A DNA stretch of 64,000 bases from Ipomoea triloba (lineage: Eukaryota > Streptophyta > Magnoliopsida > Solanales > Convolvulaceae): NCBI RefSeq assembly GCF_003576645.1, contig NC_044929.1, forward strand, positions 2,329,372 to 2,393,371. The letters are read 5' to 3'. This document shows, piece by piece, positions 46,014-56,773 of this stretch. Each line of letters starts with the position of its first letter. Within the stretch, counting starts at the first letter, position 1. The notes under the pieces were generated by a model. That model saw nothing but the letters and a program-made list of their open reading frames with translations. It had not been told where the DNA came from and did not search any database. The translations under genes and the position numbers were made by a program.

Positions 46014-47875
46014 GAACATGTATCTCAACAATATATCTTGCAATGTGAATCACGTTATCTTCATTCTTCAACTCTATCACCAAAATACATTTAAAAAAAA
46101 AATCTAGAGCCAAAATATATGCATAAAATACCCTATGGCCCGTGTTTTTTCTTCTTCCTTTTTGTTATTATTAATTCATTTTCTCTGTAAAACTTTTGAA
46201 AGAAAAGTAAATAATATATAGTAAGCGCAAAAGATGTGCAAGATGCTCGGGGACATACCCCGACAACCAAAACTCCAATATACGACATATATATATAAAG
46301 AAAGAAAGAAAGAAAAGAGTTACTCCAAGACATAGGAGTAGCCTAAAAAAGCTATAAAATCTATAGGGTAAAGGAAATAAATGATCTTATAAACACAATT
46401 CCAAGTCCGAATGCCCATGAAAACGGACTCAATAGAGAAGGACTTGTTTTCAAAGAAATAAGCATTATAGGCCTTCCAAATAGTGTAGATAGTGCACACC
46501 AAGCCCAATACAATCACCTCGTTACAGACAACAAATTATACCATGAATCAGGATTCATTTTACATTCTGAAGCCTAATTTAAAACAACATTCAGATTATA
46601 TACATATAATTAACATATTATGTACATATAAATAAACTGAAAGTACATAATACGTTGTTGTATATAATTTATTAATTGAAAGTACACTTAAATGTTATCC
46701 AAAAAAAAGTGCATTTAATTGCATGTACATGCACTATTACAAAATAGGGATACTACGTCATCAAATTTATATCAGTCGTTATTCCAAAATTGACTTCAAA
46801 TGTCAATACATTAAATAAAAAAAATTAATATATATTATTTTTTACATCGATTCTTTCCATAACCAACGTAAAAACTAAAAAAACAACATAGAAACATATT
46901 ACTATCATACATTAGTAATGATGAAGAACTGACAAATTAATGTTTTTTTTTTGTTTGTTTTCAAAAATAAAATAAAATAAAATAATTCCGAATGGGTTAG
47001 GAATAACTAATACTAAGGGGATATTGAGAATGACCATTTTCATTACAAAGACAATAGCCCATTATGTTGAATCCTATTCTTTGCTATAAAATTTGAACCA
47101 AACAACCGAATATATTTATTCCACGAAATAATATTTTATTCCTAATGTATTTCACAGAATGATATTTTATTCTCAATGTATTTCACAAGTGATGCATCAT
47201 GTTAATATCAAATTATTATTCACCACGCCAGGGAGTTGGGAATATAACATTTGGGCCATATGATACCTAATTAGATTGTGGATTAGTTGATTTATGAGAT
47301 CAAAATTATCTTTCAATTAAGATTTTTTTTAATGATTTTTATCCCTTGTACATTAACCCGGTCCACAAAATATGGTCTATCTTGAATTGATTTTATTTTC
47401 TACTCAATGCTTAAATGTCACATTTTGATTGATTGAAGAAAAAAAATGAACCACAATTTTTATTTATTTCTTTTCTTCTTCTCTCAATAAAATCAAGACA
47501 CATAGCAAGAATTTTACTTCTTTCTAGTCCTCCAATCATTTTTCGTATAAAAAATCCGAACTGAACACAATTCACTATGTCATAAATTTTAGAACCAATC
47601 TTTTTTTTTTTTGATACATTAAATTTCCCACCTTCGCTAGGCTAATTCTAAGCCCTCAAAACCCCTATCCAAGAACGTTGAAGGAGTTAAATCGCTAACC
47701 ACCCAATCTGTCCTCAGCTCCCACCCTTGTATGTGTACTCTATGTACAAAGAATCTTCATCACTTCTGATCAATTTTTTTTAATACTTAGGTGATCCAAT
47801 TTTGCCAGACTAATCCTAAGTCCACAAAATCCTGAGGTAAATTACGAGTTGCGCAATCAACTTGCTGATCAAACC

Positions 47876-50041
47876 CTAGATTTCATAAACAGGCAAACCA
47901 GTTGAATAGCAATCCAATAATTCTCTGTGTGGCAAATCAAACAGATCAGAGCTACAATCACTATCCCCCTCTCCATCACCATCATCCAACTTTCTATGCT
48001 CATTCTCTTCTGATGGATATTTATCGGCCCAGTGATGAACACTACTCCTCTCTGGACTCTCACTGGTGAACTCAAGCCCCTTTTCTGGGATGTGACTATC
48101 CTTGCATGAGTTTCTGGGATTGGATGGATATGATGAAGATGTAGTAGTGTTGTGAGCAGTGTTTGATAAGGTGCTTCCGTTGAGTTCATCTTCATTATCA
48201 TCTTTCATGGCAGATATCAATTTCTTGTTCTTTTTCTTCTTCTTCTTGTTGGAGCTAACTGTTAGGTAGAAGAGGGTATTCAAGCAGCTGGTTAGCCTTC
48301 CTCCTGGAGAATTTGGCTGCTTACACTTCTGTTTCAGGGCTGCAGGTTTTTCCATTATTTGTACTGATGAAGATGTGCCTGTTTTGTAACATTTATTGAA
48401 TTAACTTACTGAAATTATGTTTCAAAAAAAAAAAAAAAACTTACTGAAATTATAAGTTAAACAAGATAGATATAATCATACTTTTTCCTCTTAAAATAAA
48501 GATTATGAATTTGAAATTTATAATAATATTTAAGTGTTGGATGGAGGCAGGCTAGTGACGGGCCGGTAGTTAAGGGATTGTTGGGCATAGGTTCTGTTGT
48601 CGTCCTCAAAGTTAACCGAGCAATCTGTGTTTTGGGTGTCATAGAAGCAAATTTGTCGATGCAGACTTGCACTAACAACGTCGGCCCCCAAGGTTATACG
48701 AAATGTGCACTTTTCAATATTATCGAGTGTATTTTTTGACAAGTACAAGTACACTTATTATGATCCATGACGTACTCTAAAGTGTTTCTTATTAAAACTA
48801 AAAGTACATTTTCGATGATATGTATACTACAAGTCTACAAACAAGAGATTAACATTTGTAGATATCAAAGAATGTAATTGATAGCTTTGCAGAGTGCAAT
48901 CAAATTAAAGTTTGAAATAATTATCAAAATGTCACCTATATTTTGCATATTTCGGAGTTGATAGTCTTTCTAGATTGATTGATATAAATTGGTTTTTAAT
49001 TCTCTTATGGGGGTCGATTTTCAGTTGAGTGTGCCTATATATAGTGTATTTAAAATTAAGTTTATTAAAAAATAGAAATCTTATAGAGTATCTATGGTAG
49101 TCTGCTAGAAAACCTTTGTAAATGCTTCTAATTTTTTAAAAATTTGTCAAGAGTATATACAATGGTTTTTTCATAACAAATCTTTTGAATATTCTTACAT
49201 TAAAAAAAAATGTATACTAATATGTTTGTATGGTGATATTTTAAAAATTAACATAAAATTTGTTATGTAATATCCTACTTTTAGAATAGTGTTAACACAA
49301 CAATCTCTGTCTCCATGCATCCGAAACAATCGGGGATCTCAGAGTGAAAAAGTGACAATACCCCATCATGGTAAAAACTAAAGGATTATGACCACACGAC
49401 TAAATCACCAAGATATTTAATTTGAGAACCACAGAGTAAGTCTATTGGATTACATTTTTTCAACATACAACCGCTACGGAATTATCGGGCGTTGCCTTTT
49501 TAGTCGTCATTGTAGTGACATAACTTAATTTCATCACAAAATTCGTCACAAAAATTTGGGCATTAAAATTTCTCAATTTTTTTTCTTTGCCAAAAAATTT
49601 CTACCGAATTTAATTCCGTTATCATTTTCGACGCAAAATCGTGACGGAACACGTTTCGTCGCAAAAACTGTCGCCAATCGACAACGAATTGAATTATGTT
49701 TGTTGCGATGTTTCCATCGCGTTTCGTGATTTGTCTTTTAGTGCAGGACATAGCTAGCTAGCCACGAGTTAAGTTATCATGAAGATACCTTGTTTGATTT
49801 GAGGAGCAGCAAATGGGGTGGATGAATGTCGAATCGCTACGGACATGTCTAAGCTCATTCTTCCACTACTTCTCCAGGCTTGATTGTTGCAGCAGCTTTC
49901 TCTGATAAGCTTGTGAGAGAAAGTGAAAGCATTGTTAAGGCAAGAAATTTGATGATCATTAGCTTCGGAAAAATAGTTTGCAGCCTCGAACACTTCAAGC
50001 TCTCCTGAATCCTTTCTCCAATGCAACAATATTTTGGACAT
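47876..50041 (-). CDS. Plant-specific Lys/Ser-rich protein, tandem copy B (shortened C terminus)
   Basis: Two exons on the minus strand, 50041-49789 and 48378-47876, join in the same phase and at the same position as in copy A to give 251 residues. Exon 1 encodes MSKILLHWRKDSGELEVFEA, then NNQAWRSSGRMSLDM. Exon 2 starts GTSSSVQIMEKPAA and keeps SPGGRLTSCLNTLF, a poly-Lys tract, SSVHHWADKYPSEE and DSDCSSDLFDL...STGLPVYEI, where it stops. Copy A continues about 16 residues after the matching position. The RRRRSSLSEL segment of copy A is missing, and the middle is shorter. The reading frame is intact and the conserved motifs are kept, so it is probably functional and not a pseudogene. Its upstream region carries an insertion (about 50178-50829) that copy A lacks. 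Confidence 0.88.
49460..49745. mobile_element. MITE-like AT/CG-mixed repeat in the intron of copy B
   Basis: This segment between ACGGAATTATCGGGCGTTGC and TTTGTCTTTTAGTGCAGGAC has repeated CGTCACAAAA and GTGACGGAA motifs in both orientations and an ACTAAAAGACA-like right terminus on the complement. It resembles non-autonomous CACTA-like repeats of plants. No left terminus is clear. It sits in the intron of copy B (48379-49788), and a counterpart is not visible in copy A's intron. Confidence 0.4.
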
Positions 50042-50177
50042 TATCTTTAATTTCTTTATGGAAGTACAGAAATGAATGAAGTGTGTGTGGGGCAGTGGGG
50101 GCTAAAAGGAAGGATGGACTTAATTGCATGTGAGCTGAGGTTATAGTCTTGTGGATATATATATATATATATATATA

Positions 50178-50829
50178 AAAGTTTGAATTAACAATAAACC
50201 TAAGGCCCTTCACATCTCCTGCCTTGGGGAGCTAGTTTGTGAAAGTGCCTCGCTGACTCAGTGATCTGAATGTTTGTTTATTCCTCAAGATCTTACCTCT
50301 TGTAAGGTTCGAATTCAGGGATTTGCTTACCATCACGATAAATTATTGTGTGGATCGTGATCCACATAGCTGTGACACATTGATATGAATGTTTGCTTAT
50401 TCCTCAAGATCTTACCTCTTAAAAGGTTCGAATTCAGGGATTTGCTTACCATCACGACAAATTATTGTGTGGATCGTGATCCACATAGCTGTGACACATT
50501 GATCTGAATGTTTGTTTACTCCTCAAGATCTTACCCCTTGCAAGGTTTGAATTTAGGCATTTGCTTACCATTACGGTAAATTATTGTGTGGATCGTGGTT
50601 CACATAGCTATGTGAACCACAGTCCAAAACGACGTCGCTAAATTTTATGAGTTAGAATAATGTACATTATGTGTTAGAATAATGTACATTATGAATTATA
50701 AAAATTATATTGCAACAGACAACGTGAAAAAATTACACGAAATAATATCATTTTTAGACCGTAATTTACGCAAGGACCATCACAGTCGTCACACCCAAGC
50801 TTTCACCACTAAACTATCTCGAGGAGCAT
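50178..50829. mobile_element. Insertion in the upstream region of copy B, flanked by a direct repeat
   Basis: TCTTGTGGATATATATATAT occurs at about 50147-50166 and again at about 50829-50848. Copy A has this context only once (ATCTTATGGATATGAATAAA, then GGGAGGAAGAGAGCA). The DNA between the two is thus an insertion of about 650-680 bases with a target duplication. It includes three tandem 119-base units and a 26-base perfect palindrome. No coding sequence is seen. The exact edges are blurred by the TA run. Confidence 0.65.
50262..50620. repeat. Three tandem 119-base units ending in a 26-base palindrome
   Basis: Units start TGATCTGAATGTTTG or a variant at 50262, 50381 and 50500. Each contains CCTCAAGATCTTACC, GGTTCGAATTCAGG-like sequence and an inverted pair TGTGGATC-GT-GATCCACA. 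In unit 3 that motif is changed, and the unit ends in a perfect 26-base palindrome at 50595-50620 centred on CATAGCTATG. Confidence 0.85.
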
Positions 50830-51284
50830 CTTGTGGATATATATATATAATGAGAGGAAGAGAGCAAGTGTAATGATTGAGTAGTGATGGGTTGGGTGAC
50901 TTTTCAAGTGTAGTGGTCACTTGTAGGCGTATGGTAGTTCATTGGGTTGTTAGCACCAACATAGAATACATACGTGTGTGTATTAGAGTAAAAATATCCA
51001 AGCTTTAAACCTAGCTAGGTCCAAGGGAGTACGTGGACAACAGACTCAATGTTCAACAGCTTGCATACAAAATGAAAAAAACATAGACTTCAGCTCTTGA
51101 TTGTATGGTGTCAACTCAAATTCTGCTACGATTGGGCCGGGGTTTTTCAAAGGGATTGTACGAGTGAGGCGTTATATACCTCCCTTGTAGGCAAATTATA
51201 CCATGAACTAGGTTTAATCTTACATTGTGAATTCTAGTATAAAATGACATTCAGATTATGTGTCTGTCGTTAACATATTGACTC

Positions 51285-51620
51285 TATTCGTTAAATAGTT
51301 GTTAGTTAATAGTTGATTGGGTTAGAAAGTATGGCTAATTGATGACATTAACTGATTGTAAAAATGTGTTTGGTAAATTAGCTATTAGTTGATAGTTGTT
51401 TGGAATAATTTCTTTTCTCAAAAAGCTAATTGAAAAAGATTCTTTGAACAGCTTTTTGAATTTTTGTATTTTAGAGTTACAAAAAGTTGATTAATTTTTT
51501 TCTCAAAAAAAAGTTGATTAATCAAACACTTTGATTTTTTTAACCAAGTCAAGCAACTAATAGTGGTCAAACAAGTAAAAATTGATTGATAAACTAACTA
51601 TTTTACCAAATAGGATCATT
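51285..51620. mobile_element. MITE, third copy of the 'TTTGGTAAATTAG' family
   Basis: Starts ATTCGTTAAATAGTTGTTAG and contains GTGTTTGGTAAATTAGCTAT, AAAAAGCTAATTGAAAAAG and ATTGATTGATAAACTAACTA before ATTTTACCAAATAGG. It aligns along its length with 30410-30712 in the same orientation. Confidence 0.6.
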
Positions 51621-51964
51621 ATGTGCAAGGCCAACCTTGCATACCACTTGTTAGAATTAAACATTTACTACTAAGCCGAAAATTATAATTTATAACATAG
51701 ACATAACTTTATTTTCTTATACCGCCACATTTTAGAAATACAGGCCAGATACCGGCCTTGGTCAAATACGATATAAGGCGTATTTATTATTATTATTACT
51801 TATTTTCTCATTTGCTAAAAAAGTTAATTTTAAATCACAAGCTTTAATACGGTGTAACATTTGTTCGTGAAATTTTCTGAGCATTTATCAAACAAGTTAA
51901 TTTACTCTTTTTCTAAAAATGTCAAACATATTACATATCTATCAATTATTACCTTATCTTTAGG

Positions 51965-52240
51965 ACAATTTGTTCCCGACTTTGATTGGACATTGTATTG
52001 TGACTATGTCCCCAATCCACCCTCCCTTGCCTATGTATTCATCTTCATCATCTGATCTATACATACACTTACAACCAATTTATTCCATGAAGTGGATTAT
52101 ATTGTATGTATTCGATCAGGTGACATGTTGTGATGTTGTGTTGCTTTCTTCTACTATTTACCACCCACCCATGTATAGTTATAGATTTCAAGGTCATTGT
52201 TCTCCCACTAGTTCAAATATGTTGTCCAAATTGTCACATC
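51965..52240. other. Non-coding block conserved between the two duplicated loci (copy B side)
   Basis: Partner of 44100-44400. It lies about 2 kb upstream of the copy-B ATG, against about 4.7 kb for copy A, where a retrotransposon and other elements have lengthened the spacer. Shared words are GACATTGTATTGTGAC, TTCATCTTCATCATC, ATACATACACTTA, CAGGTGACATGTTGT and GTGTTGCTTTC. Confidence 0.65.
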
Positions 52241-52424
52241 AAATAAAAATTTTATTGATAGAATAATGTGAACATTAAATTTGTTAATAATAAACTTGCA
52301 TATTTAAAGAGTATATTACAATTACTCTCAACAAAAATGAATCTCACTTGATAGGTCATGTTGCTATGTTGACTATCTAATTAAAAAAAAAACCCTCTTT
52401 GTCCTAATTTATCTGGGGCCACAT

Positions 52425-52590
52425 TTGTGTGAGACAGTCTCATTGATCTTTATCTATGAGACGGGTCGGGTCAACATGAAATGTAATACTTTATTCATGA
52501 TTTAGCATTGCATTTGCTAGTATAAGTATTACATTTCATCTTGACCAGACCCGTCTGCCGAATAAAGATCCGTGAGACGGTCTCACACAA
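52425..52590. mobile_element. MITE with about 65-base inverted repeats ('GTGTGAGAC' family)
   Basis: The left end TTGTGTGAGACAGTCTCATT is mirrored by the right end CCGTGAGACGGTCTCACACA. ACGGGTCGGGTCAACATGAA mirrors TTCATCTTGACCAGACCCGT, and ATGTAATAC mirrors GTATTACAT. The arms cover most of the 166 bases, so a transcript would fold into a near-perfect hairpin. Confidence 0.8.
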
Positions 52591-54701
52591 GTTTTTACCA
52601 TTTATCTATCATGCATGTTTACTATTCATTTTTCAAATCAATTCTTCTTTCCTTTGTTTTATTTAATAGTGTCTTATAATTTTCAAATTTATCTTTCTAT
52701 ATTTAATAAAACTTTTGATATAGTTTTTAAATATATAAATTTTATATGAAAATTACAATTTTAGACGGCGGTCAATTATTTCGATCTATCTAGTCATTTT
52801 AGTTCTTCACTTTTTATTGGTACATGTCAATATACCCTCATAACCTTTTAAACATGTTTCAATTTTTTTTTTTTGGAATAAATAAACATGTTTTAATTTT
52901 AGTTCCTAGAATAACAAAATCGTTAAACTACTTTGGGGGTGGTTTTTTTTTTAAGCAAATGTGGGGTGGAGATTTTGTTGATTTTTTCTCATATAAAAGA
53001 TGAGATTTTGGCAGTCTGCTGGGCCCACCATGTTTCAGAGTAGCTGCGCCGGCCCACCATGTTTCAGAGCAGCTGCGCCTCCGCAGATTTTGCGTCCACC
53101 TGGGTGCGTAATTACCTTAAAATTTTTTTTCTGTTTTTTTTATTTTGTTTTATTTTATTTTTTTCTTTTTTTCTCCTACACTTTTATTTTATCTTTCCTA
53201 ATCACACCTATAAAAATTTCTCGAAAACCACACCACAATCTCCACTATTGAAGAATACCTAACAATTGGGTGTATAGTAGGTAGCTGTGGTACCAAGGCC
53301 AAACAATTAGTAACAAGTTGCCTAGTACGGAGAGCATGTGTTAGACAAAACCCTTCCAAATCAATGAGGAATAATAGTGTTATTACGTGTAACATGCATG
53401 CATGTATTTATGCCACCAACTACCAATATGACAGTGATTTAATTTGAACAGAACCAGGCCAGTTATTGTTGGAATAATCAGAATTAGGTTACTTGTTCGA
53501 GTTTCTTTTAAAAATCATGATTGTCAATTCACATTCAAATTAGCTCGGACACTACATAACAAAAGGAATCCACCCACACACGTGAGAGACGTATTAAGCA
53601 TATAATATATAAATATAAATCTGTAATTCAATTATCGGTTTAAACTTTTAATTTAAATAGGTTTATGGAATGTGTAATACATTTGATAAATTTGTAATGT
53701 AAAAGTATTACTCCGTATAATTTTTCTTATAAGTAACAAATATTTTAATTTATTCTTGATATTTATTATGTTTTTTGGTATAATTAGACAGTAGTACATT
53801 TTCATATTGGCTTGACCCGATAAGTCCCACGAATAAGGATTTCAAGAAACAGTCTCACAAGTGTGATATGAATTATAATATTTGTAAATGATATCTGCTC
53901 CTTTTTGTATTTTTCTTATTTTCACATATGAGCAATAATTTGTTGGAGAAGAGAATTAAATGAAATATGTATTTTATCATTATTTTTAATTAAAAAATGT
54001 CCGTTTATATAGAAAGAGAGAAAATTAAATCACCACTTTTAAAATGATTGAGAGACTACTGTAGATACATAAATAATTCAATGAAAAAAACTTTATAAGC
54101 ATATGATTGAGTGGGAAAAAGTGTCATTTTTCTTACTACATATATTCATATTAGATTAATCTACAAAGAAAAATGAGTTATAATTTTTTCTTTTGTATTT
54201 TTTAATAAAATAAAGATACAAGAAAAGACTTTGATTTGACCACAGCCAGAGCTTTATTGGCTTTAAATGTGACATTACATCAACTATTTTAGCCAAAGCT
54301 ACACGTACAAATATTTAGCGTTTCATATATATCTGTATATATCTAGCTTGCAAATCAAAAGCTGCTCCTTCAGGTCTCAGAGCCATGTGCATTGCTCCTT
54401 GGAACTGTCACCCCCACAATCTATCAAATATTACAATCTTCTCATGAGTTAGTTAATGATATTGTACATGTTTGTAAGTATCCCACTTATAAAAGATTCT
54501 AAACCAACATGTTGGATCGGAAATCATAGCCATTGACATAGCCATGCATTGGTTCAATTTCAATTGATTAATACACATGAAATAAGTGTCCGCATGAACA
54601 GCTTAATTGATCACAAAAATGAAGTTTGAAAGCAAAGATTATGGACTCTGTGTTTAGTTGAGTTACCATTATTTACATCCTCCCAGCTTTGTCGGGCCGA
54701 G

Positions 54702-54945
54702 GCGTGGGAGGCCTTTGAGGTTGGGGATTCAATCTTTTAGGAGCAAAATACAAATAAAATAGGTGATTTAAGTTTTAAATGATGGGGATTCAACCTTTTG
54801 GGAGCAAAAATCTGCAAAGTACAAATGAAATAGGTGATTTAAACTGTAAATGTTTTGTTGGGCAGGGTGAGGGGGGCCCAAAGGGTTGGGGATTCAACAT
54901 TTTGGGAGCAAAATACAAATGAAATAGGTGATTTAAGTTGTAATA
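54702..54945. repeat. Three-fold direct repeat of about 65-90 bases
   Basis: GGGGATTCAACCTTTTGGGA or variants occur near 54723, 54784 and 54886. Each is followed by GCAAAATACAAATGAAATAG and GTGATTTAAGTTG. Spacing is uneven. Non-coding. Confidence 0.7.
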
Positions 54946-56773
54946 ATTTATAAGCTATATTCCACTTAAATTGATTTATAAATTTGTTGGGTGGAAGTTG
55001 ATGAAGGGTCAAGTTCAATACTGCCAGGTGGTTAGAGAATTGTTGGACGGAGGTCTGAATTCTGAAAGACCAAGTCCAACACTCTGTCTCTTAAAAATTT
55101 CACGGGCATAAAAAAATTAAATAAAGCGTTTGATTTTAACGCAAATAAAAATCGCGACTCAAATTAATTGGTATTGTATGACTCCAATTTTAGACCACTA
55201 GCTAGTCACAAGACTAAAGTTAAATTCAATTTCAGATTCTCGTTTCCACTTAAAAAATTAAAAACAAAATATTAGTGTGACAATGCTTCATCAAATCAAA
55301 TTTGGTTTAAGTGATCTAGTACAATAGAACTCCACCAAATATCAGAACCCTACCTTATCTAGATCAGTACAGGTAGAAGGCCATTGTTTGTCTGCAGTTT
55401 GCTTTCCACGGCCACTGTACTTAGAGAAAAAATAGTTTGTCAAGTGGTCATGTCGGGAACTGTCACTAAGTTGCGACCTATATTTTTTTCTCTAAATTTA
55501 TCTCCGATATGACTAATACTGATAATTTAATTTTTTCATATGGGTCTCAACTCTCAATACAAATGTCTATATCAAGATTTTGTGTATGGAGTAAAAATTT
55601 AGAATAAAAAATGCAAGTACAAATAGTATTTTCTTATTTTTTTCACTTATTTATAAGAGCATTTTCAATAGTTATGTTTTTTGAATTGTTTTCCGGTGTT
55701 AAATAGAAAAGAGAGTAAAGAGATTATATGAAAAATAAATAAAAAAACATTCTTAAAAAAAAAGTCACCTATATGCAATTAAAACATTTTATCAAAAAAA
55801 AAAAAAAAGTCACCTACTATGAAATTGTGCACACGCTTACTGAATACAGACAATCGTTATATCATGGACCAAGGTCCACAGTGCAGTCAAAAGTCCAATA
55901 TACAGAATTTGATTTTTGATTTCATAAGGTACAAAGTTCATGCTCATACTGCACAGAATTATATAGTTGAAACACCTAACATAATACATATATATGTATT
56001 ATGAAATTGAAATTCATAATTTACAAAATTATATAGATGAAGTTCATCCCATCTTCTTGACATCTTCAACTTTTTTTTTTAAGTAATAATTTTTTTTTTT
56101 TATTATGAGATAGATATTATGAGTTTTATTTTTTTTATTTGACATCTGAAACCAGTCGGCCACTTTTATTTTTTATTTTTTTAAATTTTTTTTATGAGAT
56201 AGATATTATTTTGTTGTGATTTTTTTGTGATTATTTTATTTTATGGATTGTATATTTGTTATAAATATTGTTATATTTAAACAAATTAATTAAAATATTC
56301 AATTATATAATTTTGTTAATTTTCTACCCATTTTCTGGAAAATGAGCCAAACACACCAACACAGTTTTCTGTTCTGCAGCCAAACACAAGAAAGGAAAAT
56401 ATTTTCTGGAAAATGACTCATTTTCCAGAAATCATTTTCTAGAAACCATTTTCCAGCTTTCCAATCACACCCTAAACTTTGAATAATATATGCAACTTCA
56501 CACCACCAATATAGTATTGAAGCTTTCAATAGTCATGTCTAAACACGTAAAATTTAAACATTTATCACATACATTTCTAACATTCTACTCATGACATGTT
56601 TGGTTCATGGAATAGACCAGGAATGAAATAGAAACATAAACAAATCCCAAAACTAATTTACATCTTTCTCCTACTTGATAAACTTTGGCATCAACTGACA
56701 ACTTCACTGGAAATCTTGTAAATATGAGCCTTTAGCCACATTCTGGTTGTTCTTCAGTCTATGGTGTCTCTTA

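Larger units (their letters stand above)
39463..47875. other. Intergenic region between the tandem paralogues
   Basis: Contains the upstream region of copy A (39463-39800, with a TATA-like box at 39569-39578), an AT-rich stretch to 41270, a Ty3/gypsy-like retrotransposon end with a 969-base gap (41280-43525), a block conserved in copy B's upstream DNA (44100-44400), a tandem repeat (44803-45024), a MITE (45640-45930), a (TA)n run (45977-46009) and an AT-rich stretch with a T-run-bounded repeat near 47600-47760. No gene is supported. Confidence 0.6.
50849..56773. other. Intergenic region upstream of copy B and downstream of the RING gene
   Basis: Contains the rest of the copy-B upstream DNA, a MITE (51285-51620), the conserved block (51965-52240), a MITE with long inverted repeats (52425-52590), a 29-base duplication near 53021-53080 (GGCCCACCATGTTTCAGAG twice), a three-fold repeat (54702-54945), GGACTTGGCCC units (54985-55090), a palindrome-bearing repeat (55850-56010) and a GGAAAATGA MITE piece (56320-56475). 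I see no gene. Confidence 0.6.

Noticed and set aside
47876..48378. Copy B as a pseudogene because of its short C terminus
   Set aside because: The whole frame, the splice sites and all other motifs are intact; a shorter tail alone is not enough to call it broken.
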